DNA from: CAZPUI01 sp964415525
Lineage (GTDB): Bacteria; Acidobacteriota; Holophagae; Holophagales; Holophagaceae
Direction: 5' to 3'
Assembly: GCA_964415525.1 (NCBI GenBank)
Contig: CAYQAS010000177.1
Location: forward strand, 1 to 6,565
DNA length: 6,565 bases
Shown piece after piece: positions 1 to 6,417 of this stretch; the first letter of the stretch is position 1; the number at the start of each line of letters is the position of its first letter. Under the pieces are notes generated by a model. It saw only the letters and a program-made list of their open reading frames with translations. It was not told where the DNA came from and searched no databases. Made by a program: the position numbers and the translations under genes.

Positions 1-459
1 TGCTTTTTCATAAATCCCGGTGAGCTGGTTTTCTTCATCGGGGAGAATGCCCAACGCCGTTGCGGGATAAGTGACTGCTCCATATCTCAGAATGACATTG
101 GCGCTGATTGCCGGAGAAATTGCTATTACTTCAGGATTACGGCGCAGGGACGCGATGATCTCGCTGTGGCCACGGATTTTTTCCGGCTGGTTTTGTGGTT
201 TGATATTTTCCAGGGCGGTCAGGGACCAGTTTGACGATAGCAGAGCCGGTTGGGACCTTTGTTCGCCGGTTTCGGTTGTAATCCGGACATGAGCCGAGGC
301 ATTTACCGTTTTACTGATGAATTCTTCCCGGAAACCAAACAATAGCGAGGACATGGCCAACACAACGCCTACCGCCAGAGCGATGCTGGCGGTGACGATA
401 AGGGAAGTCCTCAGGTTGGCCCGGACGGAACGAAATCCTAGATAAATCGGCAAGTTCAT
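1..459 (-). CDS. ABC-transporter permease, FtsX/MacB/LolC-type, N-terminal part (runs off left edge)
   Basis: Reading the minus strand from an ATG at 459 gives 153 open codons to the window edge without a stop, so the gene is cut by the window rather than broken. The product begins MNLPIYLGFRSVRANLRTS, followed by one hydrophobic helix at about residues 19-41, then FGFREEFISK and a soluble extracytoplasmic region with VNASAHVRIT. A short basic N-terminus with a R-x-N-L-R-T motif, one helix and then a large periplasmic-type domain is the layout of MacB/LolC/LolE permeases, which work with a cytoplasmic ATPase to move lipoproteins, peptides or drugs across or out of the membrane. The last three helices and the ATPase partner lie outside the window, so the substrate is unknown. 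An in-frame TAA seven codons before the ATG-proximal region supports this start; the ribosome site (GTGGA, about 472-476 complement) is weak. It is divergent from the rest of the window and so in another operon. Confidence 0.8.
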   Translation of the reverse strand, partial: MNLPIYLGFRSVRANLRTSLIVTASIALAVGVVLAMSSLLFGFREEFISKTVNASAHVRITTETGEQRSQPALLSSNWSLTALENIKPQNQPEKIRGHSEIIASLRRNPEVIAISPAISANVILRYGAVTYPATALGILPDEENQLTGIYEKA

Positions 460-479
460 AATAATAATATTCCACGATT

Positions 480-509
480 AATATAGATGTCCTTCATCTC
501 CTACTGTAA
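480..509 (-). promoter_or_regulatory. Possible promoter for the minus-strand permease gene
   Basis: On the minus strand, a TATATT box (485-480) lies 20 bases before the ATG at 459, and GTTACA (509-504) lies 18 bases upstream of that box. The -10 is a reasonable match to the sigma-A consensus and the -35 is a partial one. The site is placed correctly for a short leader but could be chance in AT-rich DNA. Confidence 0.3.
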
Positions 510-524
510 CGGCGGGTAAAGATG

Positions 525-537
525 ATTGCCAGGCAAT
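525..537. promoter_or_regulatory. 13-base perfect palindrome, possible operator
   Basis: ATTGCCAGGCAAT is a perfect inverted repeat with a single central base, in the middle of the divergent intergenic region. It sits upstream of the two TATAAT boxes reading right and upstream of the candidate promoter reading left, where a dimeric regulator could act on both sides. It is too short, with no loop and no T-run, to be a terminator. No known regulator motif was recognised, and a chance occurrence is possible. Confidence 0.3.
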
Positions 538-542
538 GGAAC

Positions 543-571
543 TATATAATGGCAGTCGGATGCTGTATAAT
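543..571 (+). promoter_or_regulatory. Candidate promoter of the PHP-rapZ-yvcK-whiA operon
   Basis: Two exact TATAAT hexamers lie at 545-550 and 566-571, 21 bases apart. The second is 29 bases upstream of the ATG at 601, leaving room for a short leader with the ribosome site. Neither has a good -35 at 16-18 bases: the best TTGCCA (526-531) is only 13 bases from the first box. At least one box is probably a true -10, but which one is used cannot be decided from the sequence. Confidence 0.45.
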
Positions 572-586
572 TATCATGAATATTAA

Positions 587-592
587 GAGGTG
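587..592 (+). promoter_or_regulatory. Ribosome binding site of the PHP phosphatase gene
   Basis: GAGGTG is followed by 8 bases and then the ATG at 601. This is a strong Shine-Dalgarno match with ideal spacing and fixes the start of the first gene of the operon. Confidence 0.8.
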
Positions 593-600
593 AGATTATT

Positions 601-1332
601 ATGCGACTGGTTGCCGATTTACATGTTCATACCGTAGCCAGCGGGCATGCCTACAGCACTGTGGCAGAAATTGCCCGTGTTGCTGCGGATAAGGGACTAT
701 CCCTGATTGCTCTGACTGATCATGGACCTGCAATGCCAGGCGGTCCCCATGCCTATCATTTTTCCAATCAGACGGCAATCCCGGACTTGCTGTTTGGGGT
801 ACGTGTTCTGAAAGGGATTGAAGCTAATGTAATGGACCGGCGGGGCAGGCTGGATCTGGATGAGTTCCGACTGTCCAAACTGGATATTGTGGCGATTGGG
901 TTGCATACAGTCTGTTCACCCTATGGATCAAAGAAAGAAAATACGGCGATGATGGTTGAAGCGATGCAGAACCCCTTCGTTGACGTGGTGGTTCACCCTG
1001 GCAATCCGGAGTATCTGGTCGATGGCGAAACGATTGTTAAGGCGGCCGTTCAGTTCGATGTCGCCCTGGAAGTCAACAACAGTTCATTGACCGTTTCCCG
1101 CAAGGGAAGTCTGCCGCACTGTGATAATATAATCAGTCTGGCCAAAACATACGGCGCCAAGTTGATTGTCGGTTCAGACAGCCATTATTGCGAAACCGTC
1201 GGCGAGTTCTCGGTGGCAGCCGAGTTGTTGCAGAAACACGGGATCCTGGCGGATCAGGTACTGAATACATCACAGGAACAGGTGCTGGCGCATCTGAACC
1301 GCCGGACCAACCACAGCCAAGTGAAAATCTGA
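601..1332 (+). CDS. PHP-domain phosphatase, YcdX-like
   Basis: This 243-residue protein is a full-length PHP-family metal-dependent phosphoesterase, close in length to E. coli YcdX (245 residues). Every residue of the trinuclear metal site expected from YcdX is present, shifted by one: H8 and H10 (DLHVHT), H16, H41 (TDHG), E74 (KGIEAN), H102 (GLHT), H132 (VHPGNP), D193 and H195 (GSDSHY). It is therefore probably an active cytoplasmic hydrolase of small phosphate esters; the physiological substrate is not known. The ATG follows GAGGTG at 8 bases. It is the first gene of the co-directional cluster, 13 bases ahead of rapZ, and PHP genes occupy this place next to rapZ-yvcK-whiA in other Firmicutes. 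The link to envelope or carbon control is inferred from that context. Some annotation pipelines label such proteins histidinol-phosphatase or DNA polymerase X-like; the residue pattern fits YcdX better. Confidence 0.9.
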   Translation: MRLVADLHVHTVASGHAYSTVAEIARVAADKGLSLIALTDHGPAMPGGPHAYHFSNQTAIPDLLFGVRVLKGIEANVMDRRGRLDLDEFRLSKLDIVAIGLHTVCSPYGSKKENTAMMVEAMQNPFVDVVVHPGNPEYLVDGETIVKAAVQFDVALEVNNSSLTVSRKGSLPHCDNIISLAKTYGAKLIVGSDSHYCETVGEFSVAAELLQKHGILADQVLNTSQEQVLAHLNRRTNHSQVKI

Positions 1333-1345
1333 GGGGGCGGTAACG

Positions 1346-2224
1346 ATGGATACTTCACGGCTCGTAATCATTACCGGCATGTCCGGTGCAGGCAAGACGC
1401 AGGTCGTACATATCATGGAGGACCTGGGTTATTTTTGCGTCGATAACCTGCCACCGGCACTGATTCCCAAGTTTGCCGAACTGTGCGCCCAATCGGCCGG
1501 ACGCGTCAGCCGGATCGCGCTGGTGGTCGATATCCGCGGCGGTGAGTTTTTTGATGAACTGATGCACGTATTGGGGGAGATGGACCGGGAAGCAGTGATG
1601 GCCGAAGTTCTGTTCCTGGAAGCCGCCGATTCTACGCTCATCCAGCGTTATAAAGAAACCCGCCGGCGCCATCCACTGGCACCGCAAGGACGAATCAGCG
1701 AAGGAATCCGGCTGGAGCGGGACCGTTTGGAATATGTTCGGGGTCGGGCCACCCATATCATCGATACATCAAACCTGACGACCCAACAACTGAAGGAACG
1801 GATCACCGAGCTATATGGCGGCGAAAGTGAGCAGGCCAAACTCAGCGTCAACGTGGTGTCTTTCGGGTTCAAGTACGGGATACCCCTCGACGCGGATATG
1901 GTTTTTGATGTGCGTTTTTTGCCCAATCCATTTTATGTTGAACCGCTGCGGTGTAAAACCGGCGAGCACCCTGATGTGCGCGAGTATATCAACAAGTGGC
2001 CGGTAACTCACCAATTTTTGAAACGGTTACAGTCCTTCATCGATTTTCTGGTTCCTCACTATGCAAAGGAGGGCAAGAGTCAGTTGGTGATTGCCATCGG
2101 CTGTACCGGTGGTATGCACCGATCGGTTTTTGTTTCGGGAAAAGTCGGTGATTCATTGCGTGAGCTGGGTTACCGGGTAACCGTTGAACACCGTGACATC
2201 AAACATAACAAGGTTGTCGACTAA
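1346..2224 (+). CDS. rapZ: RNase adapter / nucleotide-binding protein RapZ (YvcJ)
   Basis: This 292-residue protein matches RapZ/YvcJ over its full length. The N-terminal P-loop domain has Walker A GMSGAGKT (residues 11-18), VDNLPP (32-37), VDIRG (61-65), a LEA strand (91-93) and RYKETRRRHPL (101-111). The C-terminal domain has VSFGFKYGIP, DVRFLPNPFY and GCTGGMHRSV (252-261), ending in HRDIKHNK. In E. coli RapZ senses glucosamine-6-phosphate and presents the sRNA GlmZ to RNase E. In Bacillus YvcJ is a nucleotide-binding protein whose role is less clear, and Firmicutes lack GlmZ/GlmY, so the E. coli mechanism should not be assumed here. The ATG at 1346 is preceded by GAGGGGG, which overlaps the stop of the phosphatase gene and so suggests translational coupling. 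The next gene begins 1 base after the stop. The motif residue Met257 stands where Lys or Gln is more familiar. Confidence 0.95.
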   Translation: MDTSRLVIITGMSGAGKTQVVHIMEDLGYFCVDNLPPALIPKFAELCAQSAGRVSRIALVVDIRGGEFFDELMHVLGEMDREAVMAEVLFLEAADSTLIQRYKETRRRHPLAPQGRISEGIRLERDRLEYVRGRATHIIDTSNLTTQQLKERITELYGGESEQAKLSVNVVSFGFKYGIPLDADMVFDVRFLPNPFYVEPLRCKTGEHPDVREYINKWPVTHQFLKRLQSFIDFLVPHYAKEGKSQLVIAIGCTGGMHRSVFVSGKVGDSLRELGYRVTVEHRDIKHNKVVD

Positions 2225-2225
2225 T

Positions 2226-3569
2226 ATGACACTGTTAAAATGGCTTTATCCGGGAATGCGGATCAAGCGCTGGTTTTTTTTGTTTACCGGTGGGGTGGTG
2301 GCTTCAGGCTTCAGCCTGGCTTTGCTGTTGAATTATAAATTTATCGGTGCGGTCGAAGGAACGTTGTTTAATTTTGTCTATCGGGTTACAGGAACTTATT
2401 ACGGCTGGGTGCCGACGTTGGTAGGCGCCTTGGTGTTATGTCTCGGTCTGACGCTGATGGGCTATGCCATGCGGCGAATTATTCGTTCGATTGTCGAGGT
2501 GGTTGCGCCCGAAGGCACGGATCGCCTGGTGGATATTATCTACCAGAAGCGTCGTCTGAACCGTGGCCCCTCGGTCGTTGTCATTGGCGGCGGGACTGGC
2601 TTGTCGACGTTGCTGCGCGGACTGAAGGTGCGGTCGAGTAATTTGACGGCGATAGTCACGGTGGCGGATGACGGCGGATCCTCTGGTCGATTACGGCATG
2701 ATTTGGGAATTGTGCCGCCGGGAGATTTGCGCAGTTGCCTGGTCGCGCTGGCCGATACGGAGCCCTTGATGGAAAAATTGTTTCAGTACCGGTTTGCCGG
2801 CGAAGGCGATCTGGCAGGACACAGCTTTGGCAATCTGTTCATTGCGGCGATGACCCAGGTAGTCGGCGGCGATATTGAGCAGGCGCTGCAACAATCCAGC
2901 AAGGTTTTGGCGGTGAGAGGACACGTATTGCCTTCCGCGAATTGCTCGCTCCGTCTGTCGGCGGAGATGGACGACGGGACAATCGTCCATGGGGAATCGG
3001 CGATTCCATTGTCCGGTAAATCAATACGCCGGGTGGCGATCGAACCGGCGGATGTTGCCGCAGTCAAGGCTGCAGTGGATGCAATCCTTGAGGCGGATGC
3101 CGTTGTGCTGGGGCCAGGAAGTTTATACACCAGCGTGTTGCCCAATCTGTTGGTGCGCGAGATTACGGCAGCGTTAAAGCAGACCAGAGCTCTTCGCATG
3201 TATGTATGCAACGTGATGACTCAACCGGGAGAAACAACCGGCTACAAGGCGTCAGATCACTTGCAGGCAATATACGATCATACAGAACCGGGTATTGTCG
3301 ATTGTGTTTTGGTCAATGTCGAGAAAATTACCAGTTGCCTGCTGGTTCAATATGCCAAGGAAGGCGCCTGCCCAGTAGAAACAGATGTTGCCAAACTAGA
3401 AGCCATGGGCGTCAAGGTAGTTTCCGGCCAACTGGTCAGCGCCACGAACTGGGTCCGTCACAACCCGGTCCGGTTGGCTCGTCTGATTTTATCAACGCTG
3501 GGCGATTGGCGTCAGGACCAGGGGAAAATCACACTTCGCAAGTCACCGGGCATTGAGAGCGAAACGTAA
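2226..3569 (+). CDS. yvcK: Gluconeogenesis/cell-wall factor YvcK (GlmR), membrane-anchored long form
   Basis: YvcK/GlmR belongs to the CofD-like UDP-sugar-binding family. In Bacillus it binds UDP-GlcNAc and stimulates GlmS, and it is needed for growth on gluconeogenic carbon and for normal shape. Family motifs are all present, numbered from ATG 2226: GGGTGLSTLLRGLK (121-134), VADDGGSSGRLR (146-157), PPGDLRSCLVAL (164-175), GHSFGNL (198-204), and later GPGSLYTSVLPN and CNVMTQPGETTGY. The protein is 447 residues against about 317 for B. subtilis. The extra roughly 110 N-terminal residues hold two hydrophobic helices (about 16-36 and 61-80) and a basic linker, so the enzyme-like domain is probably held on the cytoplasmic face of the membrane. 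An ATG at 2184 in the same frame would overlap rapZ by 41 bases and has no better ribosome site; I prefer 2226, 1 base after the rapZ stop. Annotation as 2-phospho-L-lactate transferase would be a family-level error. Confidence 0.93.
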   Translation: MTLLKWLYPGMRIKRWFFLFTGGVVASGFSLALLLNYKFIGAVEGTLFNFVYRVTGTYYGWVPTLVGALVLCLGLTLMGYAMRRIIRSIVEVVAPEGTDRLVDIIYQKRRLNRGPSVVVIGGGTGLSTLLRGLKVRSSNLTAIVTVADDGGSSGRLRHDLGIVPPGDLRSCLVALADTEPLMEKLFQYRFAGEGDLAGHSFGNLFIAAMTQVVGGDIEQALQQSSKVLAVRGHVLPSANCSLRLSAEMDDGTIVHGESAIPLSGKSIRRVAIEPADVAAVKAAVDAILEADAVVLGPGSLYTSVLPNLLVREITAALKQTRALRMYVCNVMTQPGETTGYKASDHLQAIYDHTEPGIVDCVLVNVEKITSCLLVQYAKEGACPVETDVAKLEAMGVKVVSGQLVSATNWVRHNPVRLARLILSTLGDWRQDQGKITLRKSPGIESET

Positions 3570-3585
3570 GTTCTGCAACTGGAGC

Positions 3586-3594
3586 AAGGGGTGA
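3586..3594 (+). promoter_or_regulatory. Ribosome binding site fixing the TTG start of whiA
   Basis: AAGGGGTGA is followed by 7 bases and then TTG at 3602. It is a strong Shine-Dalgarno with ideal spacing, and it decides in favour of the non-ATG start codon. It lies in the 32-base gap after yvcK, which holds no hairpin or promoter that I can see. Confidence 0.8.
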
Positions 3595-3601
3595 AATATC
3601 G

Positions 3602-4543
3602 TTGTCTTTTTCCGCGGATGTAAAAAATGAATTGGTGCGACTGGATGAAGTAAATTCCTGCTGCGCCCAGGCAGAGCTAGCCGCGTTATTGTGGATGGGC
3701 GGCGTTATTTCCTTTGGCGGGCAGGGGTTGCTCGGTGTAAAATTTATCACCGAGAGCGCCGCTGTTGCGAGAAAGGTGCTGCGTACATTCAAAAAAGAGG
3801 GGATTGCCGAAACGGAAGTAAAGGTGACCAGAGCCTTACGACTGAAAAAAAATAATTCCTACGAATTGCGTTCATTGCCGTCACCGGACGTAGTCCGATT
3901 TCTGATCCGGATGGGAATTTTTGTTGAGGATGTTTTGCTTGACCATCCGGAAAATCCGCCGAAACGTCCCTGTTGCCGCAAAGCCTGGCTACGGGGCGCT
4001 TTTCTCGGTGGCGGCTCGATCAACCGACCGGAAGTAGAATACCATTTGGAATTGGTGGCCCAAAATGAAGGTTTTGCCGAAACCCTGGTTCATACGCTGC
4101 GTTCTTTTGGGCTGCATGCCGGATTGACGACGCGCAAGCAGGATTATGTCGTTTATATGAAGGAAGGCAATGCAATCACTTCGTTTCTCAGCCTGGTCGG
4201 CGCGCATAACGCATTAATGGAATTTGAAAATGTACGGATTGTCAAAGGCATGCGCAATCAGGTTAATCGGCTGGTAAACTGCGAAACTGCCAATCTGGCT
4301 AAAACGGTCAATGCCGCGGTCCGCCAGGTCGAATTGATCCGCTGGATTGCCAGCAATCGAGGGATGGCTACACTGCCCCGGACGCTGCGTGAAGTGGCAG
4401 AGCTGCGGCTGGCCAATCCCGAAGCGACATTGCAGGAATTGGTCGAGGTGTTTGATGGTAAGATCAGTCGATCCGGCATGAGTCACCGTTTGAGGGCGCT
4501 GGAACGTCGGGTTGAAGAGCTGCAAGAGCTGGAGGCGCAATGA
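3602..4543 (+). CDS. whiA: DNA-binding protein WhiA
   Basis: This 313-residue protein is a full-length WhiA. It begins with the family signature MSFSADVKNEL, which together with the ribosome site supports the TTG start. Three parts are visible: the N-terminal WhiA domain (about 1-110), a degenerate LAGLIDADG homing-endonuclease-like region with LRGAFLGGGSI at 130-140 (the acidic catalytic positions of true endonucleases are absent), and a C-terminal helix-turn-helix (about 262-303, NPEATLQELVEV then SRSGMSHRLRAL) followed by a Glu-rich helix. WhiA acts as a sporulation transcription factor in Streptomyces. In Bacillus it binds DNA and influences cell division and chromosome segregation without a clear transcription role. 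It follows yvcK, its usual partner, by 32 bases. Its TGA overlaps the ATG of the deacetylase gene (ATGA), so the two are translationally coupled. Confidence 0.96.
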   Translation: MSFSADVKNELVRLDEVNSCCAQAELAALLWMGGVISFGGQGLLGVKFITESAAVARKVLRTFKKEGIAETEVKVTRALRLKKNNSYELRSLPSPDVVRFLIRMGIFVEDVLLDHPENPPKRPCCRKAWLRGAFLGGGSINRPEVEYHLELVAQNEGFAETLVHTLRSFGLHAGLTTRKQDYVVYMKEGNAITSFLSLVGAHNALMEFENVRIVKGMRNQVNRLVNCETANLAKTVNAAVRQVELIRWIASNRGMATLPRTLREVAELRLANPEATLQELVEVFDGKISRSGMSHRLRALERRVEELQELEAQ

Positions 4544-5301
4544 AACACCGAAGCATTTTGCTGGCAATCATGTTGGCTATATTGGTTGCAGCCTTGCTGG
4601 TATGGCTCGGTTCGCCCGGCAGCGGGATTCCGGTGCTGACCTATCATCATATTGGCGCGGACGCCGGCTGGCTGTATGTGAGTGAAAGCGATTTTGAGCA
4701 GCAGCTGGTTTATTTGCGCAAGCAAGGTTACACGCCCGTCAGCGTGGCGGAGCTGGCCGAGGGCTTGGCTGGCAGGGGCCGGTTGCCCAATCGGCCGATT
4801 GTGCTGACGTTTGATGACGGCTATGAAGATAACTACCGTGCCGCTCTGCCGGTTTTATTGCGACAGGGTATGCGGGCCAGTTTTTTTGTTGTGACAGGAA
4901 AAATCGGACAACCGGGTTATATGACCTGGGCGCAGGCGCGGCAAATGCGTGAACAGGGAATGGAAATCGGCTCCCATACCGTTCATCATTACACCCTGAA
5001 TGAAATTAATCTCAAAGAAATGGAACGCGAATTGCTGGCTTCGCGCCTGATGCTGGAAAGCAACTTGCCGGCAGCGCCGGCTGTGTTTGCCAACCCCTTT
5101 GGTGAAACAGCGCCGGCCGTGGTCGAATTGCTGGCCAGGACCGGCTATCAGGCAGCCTGTTCGTCGGTTGTCGGTTTGAATCACCCAGGCGAAAACTTAT
5201 TTATGATTCGCCGTCTGAGTGTGCCGAAGCCGCGGTTTGGAATATGGGACTTTCGGCTGCGCCTGTGGTGGCTGAATATGTCAGGCAGATTGGAGTTGTA
5301 G
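4540..5301 (+). CDS. Polysaccharide deacetylase family protein, membrane-anchored
   Basis: This 253-residue protein has a basic start (MKHR), one hydrophobic helix (about 5-23) without a clear cleavage site, and then a NodB-type carbohydrate esterase 4 domain facing outside. It carries VLTYHHIG (32-39), motif 1 TFDDGY (90-95, base D92 and metal ligand D93), motif 2 SHTVHH (145-150, metal ligands H146 and H150), motif 3 FANPFGE (183-189), a motif 4-like GYQAACSSVVGLN and a final RRLSVP. The metal triad D-H-H is complete, so it is probably an active zinc-type de-N-acetylase of a GlcNAc-containing polymer such as peptidoglycan or a surface glycan; the substrate cannot be told. Motif 3 has Asn where FAYPFG or FAYPYG is usual. 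The ATG overlaps the whiA stop by 4 bases, and GGAGG lies only 4 bases upstream, so translation is likely coupled to whiA. Confidence 0.9.
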   Translation: MKHRSILLAIMLAILVAALLVWLGSPGSGIPVLTYHHIGADAGWLYVSESDFEQQLVYLRKQGYTPVSVAELAEGLAGRGRLPNRPIVLTFDDGYEDNYRAALPVLLRQGMRASFFVVTGKIGQPGYMTWAQARQMREQGMEIGSHTVHHYTLNEINLKEMERELLASRLMLESNLPAAPAVFANPFGETAPAVVELLARTGYQAACSSVVGLNHPGENLFMIRRLSVPKPRFGIWDFRLRLWWLNMSGRLEL

Positions 5302-5304
5302 TCG

Positions 5305-6357
5305 ATGAAACGCAGGTTGTGCCTGTTGTTGCTGGTATTGATAGTTTTGTCCACGCCGGTCGCCGCAATGCCGCTAAGTTTGCGCGACCTGGCCGATGTT
5401 TTGCCGGAATGGCCGGTGACGACATCGGAAGCTGGTGGCCTGTTCATTTTCTCGGATAGCCCCGAAGAGTTTTTTAGTGAGGGTATTCTTTATCAGGATC
5501 AGGTGAAAGGCAGTACCCGGCTGTTTTTTCATCATGTGAACGGAACACAGGAAAAGAAACGTGTCGTAGTGATGCTGACGAACCGGAATGCGACAGCGGC
5601 TAAAATAGAGGTGTCCCGCTATGGGGTCAGCAAGCCGGATCATGATTATCTGCGGGCTGGTCGGGCAATTCAGGCTGATTACTTCAAAGATATCAAGCCG
5701 TTCAAACTGGTAGTGGCAGCCAACAGCAGTATTTTGCTGCAGGAGCAGAAGCAGGTTCCCGTTGTGCCGCCGACAGCGATTATGACCGGCATGATCGACT
5801 TCAGTTCCGATCAGGAAATACAGCTTTCGGTCGCTGCGATGGGCGAGCTGGGCGACCCGGCAACGCAGCTGAAACAGTTGGTTGTTTTGCCGCCAGGCAA
5901 ACCGCATTTGCGGGGCACTTTTCAGCGCGCTGACCGATTGATGCTTGGCAAGCAGCCCTATGACCCAGCCAAAGACGGCCCAGTATCGGTAACGTTGGGC
6001 GATGGAGAAAGAGACCGATTTTTGTCAGGCTGGGATGTCACGACCAAACTGGCTGTGAGAAATGAAGGAAATTATGGTGTTGTATACCGGGTGTTGCTGC
6101 CCACAACCGGCAAAGGGAAAATCCGTTGTTACTTTAATCCGCGTGGCGGGGTTTACGCCGGCTGGCTGCGTGTGAAAACTAAAGCGGAAGGAAAAATGGT
6201 TGGTACACCAGCCAAAGGGCTGTCGTTTGGCCATCAGACGCTGGCTGATTTCGAACTGTTGGCCGAATTTCCCGCCGGGGAATCATTGTGGGTCACTTTT
6301 TCACCAGCAGGCGCTTCCAATCTGCCTGTGCGACTGTTGTTGATGCCGGCGAACTGA
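5305..6357 (+). CDS. Secreted protein of unknown function
   Basis: I do not recognise a named family with certainty. The 350-residue product starts with a clear signal peptide: basic MKRR, a Leu/Val-rich core at 5-16, and probable cleavage after VAA at 21. The mature part has no further membrane helix, only one cysteine (C275), and alternating hydrophobic patterns such as KKRVVVMLTNRNATAAKIEV (84-103) and VVYRVLLP (259-266), which suggest two beta-sandwich-like halves (about 45-180 and 220-350). The stretch with ILYQDQVKGSTRLFFHHVNG (61-80) faintly recalls secreted proteins of Negativicutes often labelled copper amine oxidase-like, but no copper-site histidine set or repeat is visible, so I would not use that name. 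The ATG lies 3 bases after the deacetylase stop, with GGAG 9 bases upstream, so it is probably co-translated with it and acts in the same extracytoplasmic space. Base composition is like that of its neighbours. Confidence 0.85.
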   Translation: MKRRLCLLLLVLIVLSTPVAAMPLSLRDLADVLPEWPVTTSEAGGLFIFSDSPEEFFSEGILYQDQVKGSTRLFFHHVNGTQEKKRVVVMLTNRNATAAKIEVSRYGVSKPDHDYLRAGRAIQADYFKDIKPFKLVVAANSSILLQEQKQVPVVPPTAIMTGMIDFSSDQEIQLSVAAMGELGDPATQLKQLVVLPPGKPHLRGTFQRADRLMLGKQPYDPAKDGPVSVTLGDGERDRFLSGWDVTTKLAVRNEGNYGVVYRVLLPTTGKGKIRCYFNPRGGVYAGWLRVKTKAEGKMVGTPAKGLSFGHQTLADFELLAEFPAGESLWVTFSPAGASNLPVRLLLMPAN

Positions 6358-6364
6358 AAGCCAC

Positions 6365-6393
6365 TTGCCTGCTATTTCAAAACGCGATAAAAT
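6365..6393 (+). promoter_or_regulatory. Sigma-A-type promoter of the SCIFF gene
   Basis: TTGCCT (6365-6370) is followed by exactly 17 bases and then TAAAAT (6388-6393). Both hexamers are close to consensus and the spacing is optimal. Transcription would start near 6400 and give a leader of roughly 27 bases carrying the ribosome site. It lies just after the stop of the secreted-protein gene, so SCIFF can be expressed apart from the upstream operon; no terminator is seen between them, so read-through is also possible. Confidence 0.65.
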
Positions 6394-6411
6394 AACATAT
6401 ATGATGAACCG

Positions 6412-6417
6412 GGGAGG
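6412..6417 (+). promoter_or_regulatory. Ribosome binding site of the SCIFF gene
   Basis: GGGAGG, inside a GGGGAGGG run, is followed by 9 bases to the ATG at 6427. This is one of the strongest Shine-Dalgarno sites in the window, fitting a short, highly expressed precursor peptide. Confidence 0.8.

Noticed and set aside
71..292. A 73-codon plus-strand open frame
   Set aside because: It lies antisense inside the permease gene, has no ribosome site and resembles no protein; the minus-strand reading is clearly the coding one.
2184..2225. An earlier in-frame ATG for yvcK at 2184
   Set aside because: It would overlap the conserved rapZ C-terminus by 41 bases and add a 14-residue polar tail (MNTVTSNITRLSTN) that is just rapZ sequence in another frame. 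The ATG at 2226, next to the rapZ stop, is the usual arrangement.
2783..3211. A 142-codon minus-strand open frame inside yvcK
   Set aside because: It is antisense to strongly conserved YvcK motifs, and its composition is typical of a shadow frame.
3601..4543. A homing endonuclease or mobile intron in this region
   Set aside because: The LAGLIDADG-like fold in WhiA is a degenerate, non-catalytic domain native to the family; the flanks are not disrupted.
5067..5085. GCCGGC-AGC-GCCGGC inverted repeat as a hairpin or terminator
   Set aside because: It lies inside the deacetylase coding sequence, has no T-run and is explained by GC-rich codons for Pro and Ala.
5374..5907. A 177-codon minus-strand open frame, the longest antisense one
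   Set aside because: It is a shadow of the secreted-protein gene: rich in His, Arg, Gln and Cys as antisense frames are, with no signal, motif or ribosome site.
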